Below, one piece after another: positions 42,203 through 50,875 of a DNA stretch of 64,000 bases. The notes beneath the pieces were generated by a model. That model was not told the origin of the DNA. It saw only the letters and a list, made by a program, of their open reading frames with translations, and made no database searches. Source of the DNA: CALFMR01 sp035550595 (GTDB lineage Bacteria > Acidobacteriota > Vicinamibacteria > Vicinamibacterales > SCN-69-37); contig DASZOV010000059.1 in the NCBI GenBank assembly GCA_035550595.1, forward strand, positions 7,393 to 71,392, in the 5' to 3' direction. Position numbers and translations under genes: made by a program. Each line of letters begins with the position of its first letter. The stretch's first letter is position 1.

Positions 42203-43191
42203 GAGCGCCGCACCTCCAGGCCGGTGCGTTCGATCTGGAACGGCAGGACCGTGGCGCCAGCGTTGGCGAGCGCGGTCGCGACGGCCGATCGTCGGTCCGG
42301 GTCGGTGAGACAGATTAGGCACCCGCCGCCGCCAGCTCCGCAGACCTTCGCCGCCAAGGCCCCGGCGAAGCGAGCGCGTTCGATGAACGCGTCGATCTCG
42401 CGCGTCGTCACGCCCGGCGCGAGCCGTTTGCGCGCGTGCCACTCCGCCGAGAGACAGAGCGCGACGCCGCGCCAGTCCTGCAGTTCGATGGCTTCGCGCA
42501 AGCCGATTGCCGCGTCGCGAATCGCATCGAATGCTTCGATGATGGCCGGGTCGCCGTTGATGCGGCGGACCATGACGTCCCAGTTGTTGATGCCGGAATT
42601 GCGCGACGCGCCCGTGTAGGCGAGCACGAGCCGTCGCTCGAGTTCCGCCGGATCGACGTGGAGCGGCTCGCGTGAGACGCCGCGAACGCCCAGCTCGACG
42701 GCTGCGATGCCGCCGTAGAGCGCGGGGCGATAGTCCTGCGCGCCGGTCGGGACACCGAGTACCTGCGCCTCGATGTTCATCGCCACGGTGAGCAGATCCT
42801 CATCGCCGATCGGCCGGCCGGTCCAGGCGGCCAGCGCGCCGATGACCGCGACGTTCATCGCCGACGATCCCGCGATGCCCGCGCCGACGGGCGACTCGGC
42901 GTGCGTCCGGACTTCGACCCCTCGCGCGCCGAAGAACCGCACGAGCCGCGCAATGAGGGGTAGCTCGCTGGTGTCGAGCGCCTGCGGATCGGCGACGTCG
43001 ACCATGTCGCCCGTGTCCTCGGAGATGAGGACGATGCGGTAGTCGCGTCGCGAGGTGATCGTGCAGTGCGCACGCAGACTGATCGCCGCGTTGATCGTCT
43101 GCGCGCGATCGTGGAACAGGTACAACGGCCAGATGTCGAACGTTCCGCCCGCGAGATCGACGCGGGTCGGCGCTGAGGAGTCGATGCGCAC
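42199..43191 (-). CDS. GHMP-family sugar kinase
   Basis: 330 aa GHMP kinase. Motif 1 is SAPTRVDLAGGTFDIWP near 7. The ATP loop (motif 2) is SPVGAGIAGSSAMNVAVIGA near 99. Motif 3 is KVCGAGGGGCLICL near 290. The N-terminal TRVDLAGGT and overall length resemble D-glycero-D-manno-heptose-7-phosphate and L-fucose-type kinases. The substrate is not determinable from sequence alone. It is divergent, with 22 bp between starts, from the nagZ-ldcA-mpl-murBA cell-wall cluster. A role in sugar salvage or LPS heptose supply is plausible. Confidence 0.82.
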   Translation of the reverse strand: MRIDSSAPTRVDLAGGTFDIWPLYLFHDRAQTINAAISLRAHCTITSRRDYRIVLISEDTGDMVDVADPQALDTSELPLIARLVRFFGARGVEVRTHAESPVGAGIAGSSAMNVAVIGALAAWTGRPIGDEDLLTVAMNIEAQVLGVPTGAQDYRPALYGGIAAVELGVRGVSREPLHVDPAELERRLVLAYTGASRNSGINNWDVMVRRINGDPAIIEAFDAIRDAAIGLREAIELQDWRGVALCLSAEWHARKRLAPGVTTREIDAFIERARFAGALAAKVCGAGGGGCLICLTDPDRRSAVATALANAGATVLPFQIERTGLEVRRS

Positions 43192-43196
43192 GGCGC

Positions 43197-43204
43197 ATTA
43201 TAAT
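43197..43204. promoter_or_regulatory. Shared palindromic -10 element for divergent genes
   Basis: ATTATAAT is its own reverse complement, so it offers a perfect TATAAT on both strands. It lies 6 nt from the GHMP kinase ATG (43191, minus) and 10 nt from the nagZ ATG (43214, plus). Both transcripts would be leaderless or nearly so. No -35 consensus is visible on either side. Confidence 0.6.
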
Positions 43205-43213
43205 GTCGAGCGA

Positions 43214-44296
43214 ATGTCGCTTCGGGACCTTCGACGCCACGTCGGCCGGTTCGCCGTGGTCGGCTTCGATGGCCCGGCCGTTCCCGATTCCCTCCGCGAC
43301 CTGGCCGCCGAGTTCGATCTCGCCGGTGTCATCTACTTCGCCAGAAACGTCGTCGACCCCTTACAGGTCGCGGATCTCTCGCGAGACGTCGCGGCGCTCG
43401 CGCGCGACTGGCCGTTCTGGATCAGCGTCGACCAGGAAGGTGGTCGCGTCGCGCGGTTGAAGGCGCCGTTCACCGTGTGGCCACCAGCCGCGACGCTCGG
43501 CCGGAGTGGCAGCGACGATCTCGCCGCGCGATTTGCCGCCTCGCTCGCCGCGGAGCTCGCGGCCGTCGGCGTGAATCTCGACTACGCGCCCGTGCTCGAC
43601 GTGCAGACCAACCCGTCGAATCCCGTGATCGGCGATCGCGCATTGGCCGAACGCGCTGAAGATGTCGCACGCCTGGGCGCGGCGGTCATTCGATCGCTCC
43701 AGGACGCCGGCGTCGCCGCCTGCGGCAAGCACTTTCCGGGTCACGGCGACACGACGGTCGATTCGCACGAAGCGCTGCCGGTCGTCGAACACGAGAAGCG
43801 GCGGCTCGAGGCCGTGGAATTCGTGCCGTTCCGCCGCGCGATCGAGGCCGGCGTCGCCGCCCTGATGACGGCGCACATCGTCGTCCCGGCCATTGATCCC
43901 GATCGTCCGGCCACGCTCTCGCGACGTGTCGTCCAGCAACTTCTCAAGGACGCACTCGGTTTCACCGGCGTCGTTTTCAGCGACGATCTGGGGATGAAAG
44001 CCATCAGCCGCGAGACGCCGCTGCCCGAGGCCACGGTTCAGGCGGTCGTCGCCGGGTGCGACGCCGTGCTCTTGTGCAACTCGACGGCGGACGAACAGGC
44101 GGCTGCGCTCGAAGCCCTCATCCATGCCGCGGAGTCCGAGCGGCTCTCGTCGACGCGGATTGACGATGCGATGGCGCGACAGGAGCGAGTCAAAGCGCGA
44201 TTCCTGCGGCGGCAGCCAGCCGCGCGACCGCGTCTCGATCTCGTGGGCTGCGATGCGCATCAAGCCGTGGCGCGCGAGATGGCGGGCTGGGCATGA
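43214..44296 (+). CDS. nagZ: Beta-N-acetylhexosaminidase NagZ (glycoside hydrolase family 3)
   Basis: Removes GlcNAc from GlcNAc-anhydroMurNAc muropeptides during wall recycling; 360 aa single-domain GH3. Signatures are FARNVVDPLQVADLSRDVAA, the substrate site ISVDQEGGRVARLKAPFTVW near 77, KHFPGHGDTTVDSHEALPVV near 176 (general acid His and Asp loop) and the nucleophile segment GVVFSDDLGMKAIS near 255. It heads the plus-strand run ldcA-mpl-murB-murA. ATG 43214 follows the shared -10 element. Confidence 0.95.
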   Translation: MSLRDLRRHVGRFAVVGFDGPAVPDSLRDLAAEFDLAGVIYFARNVVDPLQVADLSRDVAALARDWPFWISVDQEGGRVARLKAPFTVWPPAATLGRSGSDDLAARFAASLAAELAAVGVNLDYAPVLDVQTNPSNPVIGDRALAERAEDVARLGAAVIRSLQDAGVAACGKHFPGHGDTTVDSHEALPVVEHEKRRLEAVEFVPFRRAIEAGVAALMTAHIVVPAIDPDRPATLSRRVVQQLLKDALGFTGVVFSDDLGMKAISRETPLPEATVQAVVAGCDAVLLCNSTADEQAAALEALIHAAESERLSSTRIDDAMARQERVKARFLRRQPAARPRLDLVGCDAHQAVAREMAGWA

Positions 44297-45237
44297 CACC
44301 GCGGACCCGCACGGGGCTTCGCCCGTTCCGTCCTGTCCGTCCCGGCAGCCGCATCGCGCTCGTCGCGCCAGCCAGCCCGTTCGCGCGCTCGGAGCTGGAC
44401 GCCGGCGTCGCCGAGCTCACGCGCCTCGGCTTCGTGCCGGTCTACGACGACAGCGTCTTCGATCGCGAGCCCATCGTTGCTGGCCCGGCCGATCGCCGCG
44501 CCGAGTCGCTGATGCGGGCATTGACCGCCGACGACGTCGACGCCGTCGTCGCCGTCCGCGGGGGGTACGGAAGTGTCGAGACGCTCGCGCATCTCGATGC
44601 CGCGCGCATCGCCGAGCGGCGTACGGCGTTTGTCGGTTACAGCGACGTCACGTCGCTGCACACGTTCATCAACCAGCAGGCAGGGCTCACGTCCGTGTAC
44701 GGCGCCATGATCGACCGCCGGATCGCGCGTGGGCCGGCGGCGTACGACGTCGCGTCATTTCTCGCGAGTCTCTCGGCCGAGCCGCTCGGCGAGCTCGCCG
44801 TCGACAAAGGCGCGGCTCTTCGCGGTGGGGAAGTCGAAGGCCCGATCTTCGGCGGGACGCTGACGCAACTCGTCGCGTCGCTCGGCACGCCGTTCGCATT
44901 CGATCCCCCGGCCGGCTACGTGCTACTCATCGAGGACATCGGCGAACGGCCGTATCGTCTGCGCCGCATGCTCGTGCAACTCGCCTCGAGCGGCCGTCTC
45001 GCGCACGCGGCGGCCGTCGTCATCGGCGACCTGCCGAACTGCGACGAAGGCACGGACGGGATCACCGGTCGTCAGGTCATGGAAGAGTTCTTCGCGAATT
45101 TTCCCGGTCCCGTGATCGTCAACGTGCCGGCGGGCCACACGAATCGGCCGACGCTCAGCCTGCCGCTCGGCGTCTCGGTCCGCGTGGTGGCCGACGCGCA
45201 TCCGCGTCTGATCTTCGACGAGGCGGCCGCTGCATGA
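44293..45237 (+). CDS. ldcA: LD-carboxypeptidase (S66 family)
   Basis: Serine peptidase releasing the terminal D-Ala from murein tetrapeptides in recycling; 314 aa. The N-terminal domain shows SRIALVAPASPFARSELDAG and RGGYGSVETLAHLD. The nucleophile lies in AFVGYSDVTSLHTFIN near 116 (GYSD motif). The catalytic Glu region is YVLLIEDIGERPYRLRRML near 212, and the His is in VNVPAGHTNRPTLSLPLGVS near 275. Overlaps nagZ and mpl by 4 nt each. Confidence 0.93.
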   Translation: MTPRTRTGLRPFRPVRPGSRIALVAPASPFARSELDAGVAELTRLGFVPVYDDSVFDREPIVAGPADRRAESLMRALTADDVDAVVAVRGGYGSVETLAHLDAARIAERRTAFVGYSDVTSLHTFINQQAGLTSVYGAMIDRRIARGPAAYDVASFLASLSAEPLGELAVDKGAALRGGEVEGPIFGGTLTQLVASLGTPFAFDPPAGYVLLIEDIGERPYRLRRMLVQLASSGRLAHAAAVVIGDLPNCDEGTDGITGRQVMEEFFANFPGPVIVNVPAGHTNRPTLSLPLGVSVRVVADAHPRLIFDEAAAA

Positions 45238-46634
45238 AAGCGCGTATCCATTTCATCGGCATCTGCGGCACGGCGATGGCCACGCTCGCAGCCATGCTCA
45301 AGGCGCGCGGTCATGATGTGCAGGGCTCCGATCATGCCGTGTATCCGCCGATGAGCGACTTTCTCGCGCGCGAAGAGATTCGCGTGCTCGACGGCTACGA
45401 TGCTGAGCACATCACGCCGGAGATCGATCTGGTCGTCATCGGCAACGCGATCTCGCGCGGCAATCCTGAGCTCGAGGAAGTGCTCGATCGCAAGATTCAT
45501 TACGTGTCGCTGCCCGAGGCCGTGCGCGATCACTTCCTCTGGCAGTCGCGCTCGATTGTCATCGCTGGTACGCACGGCAAGACAACGACGACGGCGCTGG
45601 CCGGGTGGCTGTTGACGGCGGGTGGGCTCGATCCGAGCGTGCTCGTCGGCGGCATCGCGCACAACTTCGGTGGCAGCTATCGCCTCGGGTCCGGCCGCGA
45701 CTTCGTCATCGAAGGCGACGAGTACGACAGCGCGTTCTTCGACAAGACGGCCAAGTTCCTCAAGTACCTCCCGGACATCGTCGTCGTCGGTAACCTCGAG
45801 TACGACCACGCCGACATCTACCCGGACATGGAAACGCTGCGCACGGCGTTCCGGCGGCTGCTCACGATCGTGCCTCGGCACGGGCGCGTGTTCATTGGCG
45901 CCGACAGTCCAGAGGCAGCGGCGCTCGCGACGAATGCACGTGGCCGCGTCGAAACGTTCGGGATCGACGGCACGGCCGACTGGCGCGCGACGGGCATCGC
46001 GCCGGCGGCAGGGAAGATGCGCTTCGAGGTCTCGCACGGCGACCAGCCATTCGGGACGTTCGAGTCGCCGCTCTTCGGCGTCCACAACGTGCGCAACGCT
46101 CTCGTTGCGATTGCGGTCGGCGCGGCCGTGGGCCTGTCCGCGGAGGAGATGCGGAAGGGGCTCCTGGGTTTCACGGGCGTGCGACGCCGGCTCGAGCGTC
46201 GAGGCGAGGCGGGTGGCGTCACGGTGTTCGACGACTTCGCGCACCATCCGACCGCGATTCTCGAGACGCTCCGCGCCGTCCGCGCGTCGTACCCGGACCG
46301 GCGCATCTGGGCGATCTTCGAGCCGCGATCCGCGACCTCATGCCGGCGCGTGTTCCAGGACGACTTCGCCAGCGCCTTCATCGAGTCAGGCGCGGATGAG
46401 ATTCTGCTGCCAGCCGTCTTCCGCGCGTCGCTCCCTGAAGACGAGCGGCTGTCGGTCGAGCAGCTCGTCGACGACATCGCGCGCGCCGGCCGGCACGCGC
46501 GGTACGTGCCGAAGGTCGACGACATCGTCAAGACGATTGTCGACGAAGCGCGCGAGGGCGATCTCGTCGTCGTCATGTCGAACGGCGGCTTCGAGGGCAT
46601 TCACGACAAGCTGCTCGCGGCGCTCACACGATGA
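45234..46634 (+). CDS. mpl: UDP-N-acetylmuramate:L-alanyl-gamma-D-glutamyl-meso-diaminopimelate ligase (Mpl)
   Basis: Reattaches recycled tripeptide to UDP-MurNAc; 466 aa Mur ligase. MKARIHFIGICGTAMATLAA is the Mpl-type N-terminus, and ATP-loop AGTHGKTTTTALAGWLL lies near 108. VIEGDEYDSAFFDKTAKFLK near 155 is characteristic of Mpl rather than MurC. FDDFAHHPTAILETLRAVRA near 331 and FEPRSATSCRRVFQDDFASA near 362 complete the domain pattern. Its place between ldcA and murB supports a recycling role feeding directly into murB/murA. Confidence 0.93.
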   Translation: MKARIHFIGICGTAMATLAAMLKARGHDVQGSDHAVYPPMSDFLAREEIRVLDGYDAEHITPEIDLVVIGNAISRGNPELEEVLDRKIHYVSLPEAVRDHFLWQSRSIVIAGTHGKTTTTALAGWLLTAGGLDPSVLVGGIAHNFGGSYRLGSGRDFVIEGDEYDSAFFDKTAKFLKYLPDIVVVGNLEYDHADIYPDMETLRTAFRRLLTIVPRHGRVFIGADSPEAAALATNARGRVETFGIDGTADWRATGIAPAAGKMRFEVSHGDQPFGTFESPLFGVHNVRNALVAIAVGAAVGLSAEEMRKGLLGFTGVRRRLERRGEAGGVTVFDDFAHHPTAILETLRAVRASYPDRRIWAIFEPRSATSCRRVFQDDFASAFIESGADEILLPAVFRASLPEDERLSVEQLVDDIARAGRHARYVPKVDDIVKTIVDEAREGDLVVVMSNGGFEGIHDKLLAALTR

Positions 46635-47581
46635 CCGACGCCACTCGCCGGCGCGTTGACAGCGAACTGCGCGCGATCGCGGGGGACGCCTTCGTCCACG
46701 CCGATGATCCGCTTGCGCCGCTGACGACGTTTCACATCGGCGGTCCGGCGGATTGGCGGGTCGATATCACGTCGGTCGACGCGCTCGTTGCGGTGCTGCG
46801 CCTGGCGGCCGACGCGGACGTCCCGGTGACGATGATCGGCGGCGGATCGAACGTGCTCGTCGCGGATGCCGGCGTCCGAGGGATCGTCGTGCGCTTGCGC
46901 GCCATGGGCATCTCGCAGCCCGCGCCGGACGTCGTGCGTGCCGAGGCCGGTGTGACGATCAACGGCCTCGTGCGATGGACGATTGGCCGCGGCCTCGCCG
47001 GTCTCGAGCCGTGGGCCGGCACGCCCGGGACAGTCGGCGGCGCCGTTCATGGCAACGCGCATTGGCAGGGACGAAACGCCGGCGACCTCGGCCGTACGTT
47101 CCATCTGGTCTCGCGGACGGGTGAACGGCGCGCGGTTGCCGCGTCCGAGATGGCGTTCGCCTATGATGCAAGCCGGCTCCAGCACAGCGGCGAGATCCTC
47201 GTCGCGGCCGACTTCGTCGTGTCGCCGGCCGATCCCGCCGCGCTGCGTGAAACCGCTCGCGCGTCGCTCGCCTATCGCAAGCGCACGCAGCCGCTCGCGA
47301 TGCCGAGCGCGGGGTGCGTGTTCCAGAATCCCGACCGCGCGCGCGATCCGGTCCCGGCCGATCGGCCGGCGTCGGCTGGAGCACTGGTGGACGCCGCGGG
47401 CTTGAAGGGGTACCGCGTAGGTGGCGCGATGATCTCGCCGACGCACGCGAACTTCGTCGTGAATGCCGGCGACGCAACGGCGCATGACGTCTGTGCGCTC
47501 GTCGCGCGGGCGCGAGCAGCGGTGCGAGATCGATTCGGCGTCGAGTTGCGCGACGAACTGGTGTATCTGGGAACGGAGTGA
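46631..47581 (+). CDS. murB: UDP-N-acetylenolpyruvoylglucosamine reductase MurB
   Basis: FAD enzyme making UDP-MurNAc; 316 aa. TTFHIGGPADWRVDI near 32, VTMIGGGSNVLVADAGVRGI near 66, GTPGTVGGAVHGNAHWQGRN near 130 and PSAGCVFQNPDRA near 225 identify it. The usual catalytic Ser is replaced by Cys229 (SAGC). At the usual Tyr-Arg-x-Ser motif the sequence is AYDASRLQ, so the conserved Arg appears as Asp. Those differences may reflect a subtype rather than loss of activity, since the gene is intact and in an operon. Confidence 0.92.
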   Translation: MTDATRRRVDSELRAIAGDAFVHADDPLAPLTTFHIGGPADWRVDITSVDALVAVLRLAADADVPVTMIGGGSNVLVADAGVRGIVVRLRAMGISQPAPDVVRAEAGVTINGLVRWTIGRGLAGLEPWAGTPGTVGGAVHGNAHWQGRNAGDLGRTFHLVSRTGERRAVAASEMAFAYDASRLQHSGEILVAADFVVSPADPAALRETARASLAYRKRTQPLAMPSAGCVFQNPDRARDPVPADRPASAGALVDAAGLKGYRVGGAMISPTHANFVVNAGDATAHDVCALVARARAAVRDRFGVELRDELVYLGTE

Positions 47582-47582
47582 G

Positions 47583-48845
47583 ATGGCTGAACTGCTGATC
47601 CACGGCGGCCGCCGCCTGTCGGGCCGCGTCGACGTCGAGGGGAACAAGAACGCGGCGCTGCCGCTCCTGGCCGCGTGTCTGCTGACGACGGAGACCTGCG
47701 AGATCCGCAACGTCCCGCACATCCGCGACGTGGCCGTGATGATCGATCTCCTGCAGTCGCTCGGCGCGACGGTCGAGGGACGCGGGACGTCGACGCTGCG
47801 CGTGACGTGCCGCGACATCCGGTCACCGGAGCCAGACCCGAAGCTCGTCGGCAAGCTGCGCGGATCGGTGCTGCTCCTCGGCGCGCTGCTCGGACGTCAG
47901 AAACGAGCGGTGATCGCGCCGCCCGGCGGCGACTTTCCAGCGCGGCGCTCGATTGCCACGCACCTGCGTGCCCTCGTCGCGCTCGGCGCGCGTATCGTCG
48001 ACACCCCGGCCGGGCACGCGATCGAAGCGCCCGATGGACTTGCCGGTGCGTCGATGTATCTCGTCGAAGCGTCGGTCACCGGCACCGAGACGGCGTTGCT
48101 CGCTGCGGCGCAGGCATCAGGACCAACCGAGATTCGGAACGCCGCTTGCGAGCCGCACGTCGCCGAGCTGTGCCGCTTCCTCGCCGCTATGGGTGTGGGC
48201 GTCGAAGGGATTGGCACGTCGACGATTCGCATTGCGCCGCCCGGCCGCCTGACCGGCGCGACGCACGTCCTGCGCGGCGATTACATCGAAGCCGCGTCCT
48301 GGGCGGTCGTGGCGGCCGTCACCGGTGGCGAAGTCGAGGTCACCGGCGTTCACGAGCAGGACCTCGAGCCCATCGCGGCCGTGCTCGCCGAACTGCACCT
48401 GCGCTTCGAGCTCGAAGACAACCGCTTCGCCGTCTTCCCATCGTCGCTCGTCGGCGCGCGCCGCATCACGACGGGGCTTTGGCCGGGCTTCCCGAGCGAC
48501 ATCGTCAGCCTCGTCACCGTGCTCGCCACGCAGGCGACAGGCGGGACGCTCGTCCACGACTGGATGTACGAGCTGCGCCTGTTCGCGCTCGAACAGTTGA
48601 GCGCGATGCGCGCGGATCTGTTCCTCTGCGATCCTCACCGGATCATCGTGACCGGCCCGACGAAGCTGCGCGGCCGCACGCTCGACAGCCGCGACATCCG
48701 ATCCGGCATGGCCCTGATCGCCGCCGCCCTCGCCGCCGAAGGCCAGAGCACGGTGCTCGAAATCGAGACCGTCGAACGCGGCTACCAGGATGTCGTCGAA
48801 CGCCTGCGCGCCCTGGGGGCGGATGTGGCGAGGCAGGAAGACTGA
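47583..48845 (+). CDS. murA: UDP-N-acetylglucosamine 1-carboxyvinyltransferase MurA (Asp117 variant)
   Basis: First committed step of peptidoglycan synthesis; 420 aa. Lys22-Asn23 are present (EGNKNAALPLLAA), as are the catalytic Asp in GFPSDIVSLVTVLATQA near 304 and the Arg in LDSRDIRSGMALIAAALAAE near 375. The loop that normally reads GGCxxGAR with the PEP-reactive Cys is GGDFPARR here. Position 117 is therefore Asp (GAC 47931-47933) while the following active-site Arg is kept. Cys-to-Asp at this site is the known basis of natural fosfomycin resistance in mycobacteria and chlamydiae. Confidence 0.93.
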   Translation: MAELLIHGGRRLSGRVDVEGNKNAALPLLAACLLTTETCEIRNVPHIRDVAVMIDLLQSLGATVEGRGTSTLRVTCRDIRSPEPDPKLVGKLRGSVLLLGALLGRQKRAVIAPPGGDFPARRSIATHLRALVALGARIVDTPAGHAIEAPDGLAGASMYLVEASVTGTETALLAAAQASGPTEIRNAACEPHVAELCRFLAAMGVGVEGIGTSTIRIAPPGRLTGATHVLRGDYIEAASWAVVAAVTGGEVEVTGVHEQDLEPIAAVLAELHLRFELEDNRFAVFPSSLVGARRITTGLWPGFPSDIVSLVTVLATQATGGTLVHDWMYELRLFALEQLSAMRADLFLCDPHRIIVTGPTKLRGRTLDSRDIRSGMALIAAALAAEGQSTVLEIETVERGYQDVVERLRALGADVARQED

Positions 48846-48879
48846 GGACGGGGATCAGGCGATAGGGGACAGAACAAAA

Positions 48880-49017
48880 AAGATGACAATCGCGAAACCC
48901 CAAGCGTAGCGAGGGCGTTGAGCATCAAGAAAGATGACACCGCGAGGCCCCGAACGAAGTGAGGGCGCCGAAGCGCGTGGCGTTGGGGGTGCCCCAACGC
49001 ATTGCAAAAAAGATGAC
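48880..49017. repeat. Repeat A copy 3 (truncated unit plus full unit)
   Basis: AAGATGAC occurs at 48880, 48931 and 49010. The first interval (51 bp) is a truncated unit lacking the palindrome. The second (79 bp) is complete but its hairpin loop is GTG instead of GTGGGG, which explains the 3 bp difference from the 82-bp copies. It lies between convergent murA and the secretin gene; nothing else is seen in 48846-49075. Confidence 0.8.
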
Positions 49018-49075
49018 AGGGACACGTCTGTCCTCTAAGCCTGAAGGCCCAGGGCTCCACGAACGATCGGAGAGC

Positions 49076-50875
49076 CTACTGTCCGCCGAAGCTCCCCGCG
49101 CCGGTCTCGCCACTCGGCGTCGTCCCCGACGGCGTCGGCGCCGGCACGGCGGACGGCGCCCTCGGCGGCGCCTGCACGGGGCGCACGCCCAGCGAAGCCG
49201 TCGGGCCCGTGTCGAGCGGCAGCCGCAGCGGCCGCAGGTCCTCCGCTGACAAATCCAGCACGCGCACGATGTGCGGCGTCAGCATGACGACGACGTCGGT
49301 TTGCTCGGCTTCCTTGTGGTTGCGAGCGAAGAGCTTGCCGAGCACCGGGACGTCGCCGAGACCCGGGATCGTCTCGTGTTCGGTCCGCTCGTCTTCGCGG
49401 ATGAGTCCGGCGAGGATGTTCGTCTCGCCGTCCTTCAGTCGAATCGACGTCGTCACGTTGCGTTGCCCGAACGTGGGTAGCCCGTTGTACCCGGCGGCGC
49501 CGAGACTGCTCAGCTCGATGTTCAGCGCCAGCGTTACGTCGTCATTGGGATGCGTGCGTGGCGTGATGCCGATGTTCACGCCAATCGTCTCGTAGTCGAA
49601 CTGCGTCTGCGGTTGGATGGCTGCGCCGCCCTGCGCGATGGGCGTGATCGTCAACCGCGGCACCGGCACGCGCTGGCCGAAGCTCGCCGTGGCCGTCGTC
49701 CCGTCCGTGATGCGGATGTGCGGGTTGGCGAGGATGCGCGTCCGCGAATCAGTTTTCAGCAGCCGGTAGTACAGCGCCGGGATGTTCGTCATGAGCACGT
49801 TCGACTGGCTGAGCGTGCGCAGCGTGCTGAGCGAGATGCCGTTGGTCGAGTTGACGTCGGCCGAGCCGTCGATGCCCGGCGATCCAGGCGACGCAATCTG
49901 CAGCCCGTACTCGCGAAGCGCCGTGCGGTCGACCTCGAGCACTTCGACGTCGACGACGACTTCGGGCCGCGCCTTGTCGAACGCGCTGAGGAAGCGGCCG
50001 ATGACGTTCAGCCGTTCGGGCGTATCGCGCACGAGGATCATGTTCGTGCCCGTGACCGGCGCGATGTAGCGCGTGTCGGCGACGATGCGCAGCGCGTCGA
50101 TCGTTTCCTTGAGGTCGGCGTTCTGCACGGTGAACTCGCGCAGCACCTCGTCGGTGTACTGCCGGCGCTTGGGCGGCGTGTCGGGGGCGACGACGATCGC
50201 CGACGGGGCGGTCACGTGGTAGAAGGTGTGCGTCGCGCGTCCCACTTCATCGAGCGCGCGAGTGAGCGTCATGCCGTTCAGTAAGCTGGCGGGCGCCGGC
50301 AGATCCTCGACGTCTGGATCGAACGTCACCGAGATGTGGCCGAGTCGCGCGAGCAAAAGATAGAGGCTGCGGACGGTCAACTGGCTGCCGGTCGCAATTT
50401 CGGACGGCAGCGTAGTGTCGGGCAGCGTGTCGCCGGCGGGTGGCAGATCGCGTGTGCTCTCGATGAGCGACTCGAGGCGCGTCTCGCCGTTCTCCGGCCG
50501 GCTGAGCTGCTCGCGCAGCGCGATGCGCACGCGCCGCAGCTCGGTTTCGACTTCCTCGCTCGTCGGATTCAGTTCGTTGGCGAGCTGCAGCTCGACGAGC
50601 GCGTCCTGATCGCGGCCCTGGCTCGAGAGCCGACGGCCGCGCAGGAGGTGCGCTTCGGAGGCGCGGAGCCGGGATCGCTCGAGGCCGAGTTGCGCGTCCC
50701 GGTCGCGTGGACGGTCGCGCACGGCGCGCTGGTAGTTGGCGACCGCGAGATCGTAGTCGCGCAGATCCTCGGCCGCTTGGCCTTGCTTGAGGGCCGTCGA
50801 GGCGCAGGCCGAGAGCGTCGCGGCCAGGATCGCGGCGAGCGTGGCTCGCGCCAGGCGGCGGACCGGCAGGGTCAT
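49076..50875 (-). CDS. Secretin-family outer membrane lipoprotein with TPR domain (GspD/PilQ-like)
   Basis: 599 aa. The signal peptide ends in a lipobox (LSACAS, Cys24). TPR-like helices follow (about 30-110: LRDYDLAVANYQRAVRDRP, DALVELQLANELNP). An STN/N0 domain (SLYLLLARLGHISVTFDPD near 170), an N1 domain (DTPERLNVIGRFLSAFDKAR) and the secretin core come next. The core contains RILANPHIRITDG, VNIGITPRTHPNDDVTLALN and TIPGLGDVPVLGKLFARN. The TPR-lipoprotein head fused to a secretin suggests self-piloting to the outer membrane. No other T2SS/T4P genes are nearby. Confidence 0.88.
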   Translation of the reverse strand: MTLPVRRLARATLAAILAATLSACASTALKQGQAAEDLRDYDLAVANYQRAVRDRPRDRDAQLGLERSRLRASEAHLLRGRRLSSQGRDQDALVELQLANELNPTSEEVETELRRVRIALREQLSRPENGETRLESLIESTRDLPPAGDTLPDTTLPSEIATGSQLTVRSLYLLLARLGHISVTFDPDVEDLPAPASLLNGMTLTRALDEVGRATHTFYHVTAPSAIVVAPDTPPKRRQYTDEVLREFTVQNADLKETIDALRIVADTRYIAPVTGTNMILVRDTPERLNVIGRFLSAFDKARPEVVVDVEVLEVDRTALREYGLQIASPGSPGIDGSADVNSTNGISLSTLRTLSQSNVLMTNIPALYYRLLKTDSRTRILANPHIRITDGTTATASFGQRVPVPRLTITPIAQGGAAIQPQTQFDYETIGVNIGITPRTHPNDDVTLALNIELSSLGAAGYNGLPTFGQRNVTTSIRLKDGETNILAGLIREDERTEHETIPGLGDVPVLGKLFARNHKEAEQTDVVVMLTPHIVRVLDLSAEDLRPLRLPLDTGPTASLGVRPVQAPPRAPSAVPAPTPSGTTPSGETGAGSFGGQ

